Origin: an uncultured Ruminococcus sp.
GTDB taxonomy: Bacteria; Bacillota; Clostridia; Oscillospirales; Acutalibacteraceae
NCBI GenBank assembly: GCA_904393835.1
Contig: CAJFNC010000006.1
Location: forward strand, 1-64,000
Direction: 5' to 3'
Length of the DNA: 64,000 nt
Part shown: piece by piece, positions 61,918 to 64,000 of the stretch
Layout of the letters: each line of letters opens with the position of its first letter
Numbering within the stretch: the stretch's first letter is position 1
Program-made: the position numbers and the translations under genes
Notes under the pieces: model-generated
What the model was told of the DNA's origin: nothing
The model's input: only the letters and a program-made list of their open reading frames with translations
The model's database searches: none

Positions 61918-64000
61918 ATGTCCCAAGATTATAACTCAACACTTAATCTTCCGAAAACCGACTTCCCAATGCGTGCAGGGCTTCCGAAAAGTGAACCTGT
62001 GATGCTTGAAAAATGGGAAAAAGAAAATATCTATAATGAGCTTATGAAGCTCAACGAGGGTAAACCCTTGTTTGTTCTTCACGACGGACCTCCTTATGCC
62101 AACGGCAACATTCATCTTGGTACAGCGCTTAATAAAATTCTTAAGGATTTTATTGTCAGATATAAAAATATGGCTGGCTTTAAAGCTCCGTTTGTTCCGG
62201 GATGGGATACCCACGGTTTGCCTACTGAGCTTAAAGCAAGAAAAAAAGCCGGCGTAGGCAGTTCTGCCGACATTTCTCCGCTTGAACTCAGAAAAATGTG
62301 CGAAGAATTTGTTAACGAATACATTGATGATCAGCGCAACCAGTTTAAGAGACTCGGTGTAATCGGCGAGTGGGATAATCCGTATATTACTCTCACTCAT
62401 GATTTTGAAGAAGAGCAGATTAAAATTTTTGCCGAAATGGCTTGCAAAGGCTATATTTATAAAGGCTTAAAGCCTGTTTACTGGTGCCCCGAATGTAAAA
62501 CTGCTCTTGCAGAAGCTGAAATTGAGTACGCAGAAGATCCGTGTCACTCAATTTATGTGAAATTCAATGTAACAGATGACCTCGGCAAATTCTCAGCTAT
62601 GGGCATTGATCCTAAAAAAGTTTACTTTGTTATTTGGACTACAACTACCTGGACACTGCCGGGTAACGTTGCAATCTGCGTTGGTCCTTCATTTGATTAT
62701 GCTATAATCAAGAGCGGCGATGAGTATTATGTTATGGCTGAAGAGCTTTACAAAGATGCTATGGAAGCCGCTGAAATTACCGATTATGAAGTTGTCGGTA
62801 CAATTAAGGGCAGTGAACTTGAATATATGAAAACAGCTCATCCGTTTATGGACAGAGAATCATTGGTTATCGTTGGTGATCACGTAACTCTCGAAAGCGG
62901 TACAGGTTGTGTTCATACAGCTCCGGGTCATGGTGTAGAAGACTATGATGTATGCCGCAATTATCCCGAAATTCCGATTATTGTGCCCGTTGACGAAAAC
63001 GGTGTGCTTACCGAAGAAGCAGGCATGTTTGCGGGACTTAAGACTGAGGATGCAAATAAACCTATTGCCGAACATCTTGAAAAAATCGGTGCTTTATTTG
63101 CGCTTAAAAAGATTATCCACCAGTATCCGCATTGCTGGAGATGTAAACATCCTGTTCTTTTCCGTGCGACAGATCAGTGGTTCTGCTCGGTAGATGATTT
63201 TAAAGATGATGCCGTAAAAGCTATTGACGAAGTTGAATGGATTCCCGGATGGGGTAAAGACAGAATAACATCAATGGTACGTGAAAGAAAAGACTGGTGT
63301 ATTTCTCGACAGAGAAAATGGGGTGTACCGATTCCGATTTTCTATTGTGAAGACTGCGGTGAACCGCTTATTGATAAGGAAGCAATGCTTGCAGTTGCAG
63401 AATTATTTGGCAAAGAGGGTTCTAACGCGTGGTTTACATATGAAGCATCAGAAATTCTTCCCTCCGGCACCAAATGTAAAAAATGTGGCTGCACATCATT
63501 TACAAAAGAAAAAGATATTATGGATGTATGGTTTGACAGCGGTTCATCTCACGCCGCTGTTCTCAAGAAACGTCCTTACCTCAAATGGCCCGCTGACTTG
63601 TATCTTGAAGGCGCCGATCAGTACAGAGGATGGTTCCAGTCATCACTGCTCACTTCTGTTGCTACTATGGGCTCAGCTCCTTATAAAGCTGTTCTTACAC
63701 ACGGCTGGGTAGTTGACGGCAAGGGAAGAGTTATGCATAAATCACTCGGGAACGGTATTGAGCCGGAAGAAGTTATCAATCAGTATGGCGCTGATGTGTT
63801 AAGGCTCTGGGTTGCTTCCTCAGACTATCATGCCGATATCAGAATTTCCAAAGATATTTTAAAACAGCTTTCTGAGTCTTACAGAAAAATCAGAAATACA
63901 GCAAGATATATTCTCGGCAATATTTCTGACTTTAATCCCGATACCGATATGGTTTCATATGACAAATTGCTTCCTATTGACAAATGGGCAATTGTTAAGC
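61918..64000 (+). CDS. ileS: Isoleucyl-tRNA synthetase (3' end beyond window)
   Basis: The first 694 codons of IleRS are present with no stop; the gene runs off the right edge. The HIGH motif is HLGT in PYANGNIHLGTAL (residues 63-68), GWDTHGLPTE follows, and the editing domain has VIWTTTTWTLPGNVA. The KMSKS region reads KGRVMHKSLGNG (602-613): the catalytic second lysine (K608) is kept, but the first Lys and Ser are Val and His. ATG 61918 follows GGAGAG. No T-box lies upstream; only 35 bp separate it from divIVA. Confidence 0.95.
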   Translation, partial: MSQDYNSTLNLPKTDFPMRAGLPKSEPVMLEKWEKENIYNELMKLNEGKPLFVLHDGPPYANGNIHLGTALNKILKDFIVRYKNMAGFKAPFVPGWDTHGLPTELKARKKAGVGSSADISPLELRKMCEEFVNEYIDDQRNQFKRLGVIGEWDNPYITLTHDFEEEQIKIFAEMACKGYIYKGLKPVYWCPECKTALAEAEIEYAEDPCHSIYVKFNVTDDLGKFSAMGIDPKKVYFVIWTTTTWTLPGNVAICVGPSFDYAIIKSGDEYYVMAEELYKDAMEAAEITDYEVVGTIKGSELEYMKTAHPFMDRESLVIVGDHVTLESGTGCVHTAPGHGVEDYDVCRNYPEIPIIVPVDENGVLTEEAGMFAGLKTEDANKPIAEHLEKIGALFALKKIIHQYPHCWRCKHPVLFRATDQWFCSVDDFKDDAVKAIDEVEWIPGWGKDRITSMVRERKDWCISRQRKWGVPIPIFYCEDCGEPLIDKEAMLAVAELFGKEGSNAWFTYEASEILPSGTKCKKCGCTSFTKEKDIMDVWFDSGSSHAAVLKKRPYLKWPADLYLEGADQYRGWFQSSLLTSVATMGSAPYKAVLTHGWVVDGKGRVMHKSLGNGIEPEEVINQYGADVLRLWVASSDYHADIRISKDILKQLSESYRKIRNTARYILGNISDFNPDTDMVSYDKLLPIDKWAIVK

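Overview
The window looks like a chromosomal core segment of a low-GC, spore-forming member of the Clostridia (Bacillota), most likely an Oscillospiraceae/Ruminococcus-type gut anaerobe. This rests on Spo0A, SpoIVB and YunB (sporulation), strong GGAGG ribosome binding sites, frequent TTG starts, Clostridia-typical gene strings (plsX-rnc-radical SAM-smc-ftsY; miaB-ylbF-mutS-mutL-miaA; sepF-ylmH-divIVA-ileS) and a secreted lysozyme with a dockerin-like segment. The lineage is inferred from gene content; no 16S gene is present.

Layout. 1-2.4 kb: a flavodoxin-family reductase with a broken 3' copy just upstream, and a MocR regulator. 2.5-8.1 kb: an operon of murD, two M42 aminopeptidases, a GNAT acetyltransferase and a methionine-gamma-lyase-like PLP enzyme. 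8.1-9.5 kb: secreted GH25 lysozyme. 9.8-14.7 kb: an Agr-like two-component system (GHKL kinase and LytTR regulator) divergent from a three-gene ABC-2 exporter, with a 21-bp-spaced direct repeat between them that fits a LytTR operator. 14.8-16.7 kb: spoIVB-spo0A. 16.9-23.1 kb: CtpE-like P-type ATPase, cysteine synthase, CCA-adding enzyme, then tadA and a CPBP protease on the other strand. 23.3-27.6 kb: a four-gene set (IspD/TarI-like cytidylyltransferase, GatD-like polyol-phosphate dehydrogenase, Rpe-like epimerase, TagF-type polymerase) that reads as a CDP-pentitol and teichoic-acid-like polymer module.

27.6-28.9 kb: infC-rpmI-rplT behind a structured leader with mutually exclusive antiterminator and terminator; infC appears to start at ATC. 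29-46.5 kb: a long co-directional run of housekeeping genes for RNA modification, DNA uptake and topology, lipid synthesis, chromosome segregation, secretion, NAD synthesis and leucyl-tRNA synthesis. Here the radical SAM gene after rnc must start at a non-AUG codon (ATT), because its Fe-S motif lies upstream of any normal start. 46.6-52.2 kb: rpsU with a consensus promoter, aroQ, Xaa-Pro peptidase, efp, an acidic Cys-rich protein, yunB, miaB and a YlbF-family protein with a Cys-rich tail. 52.2-58 kb: mutS, mutL, miaA. 58-64 kb: the division cluster (HlyD-like, yggS, sepF, ylmH, divIVA) and ileS, which runs off the window.

No rRNA, tRNA, CRISPR array, insertion sequence, prophage or integrase was seen. 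The most unusual signals are regulatory and translational: non-AUG starts, a leader attenuator, a LytTR-type operator, and a yunB ribosome binding site buried in a terminator hairpin. The exporter with its Agr-like system and the polyol-phosphate module are the best candidates for under-described systems.
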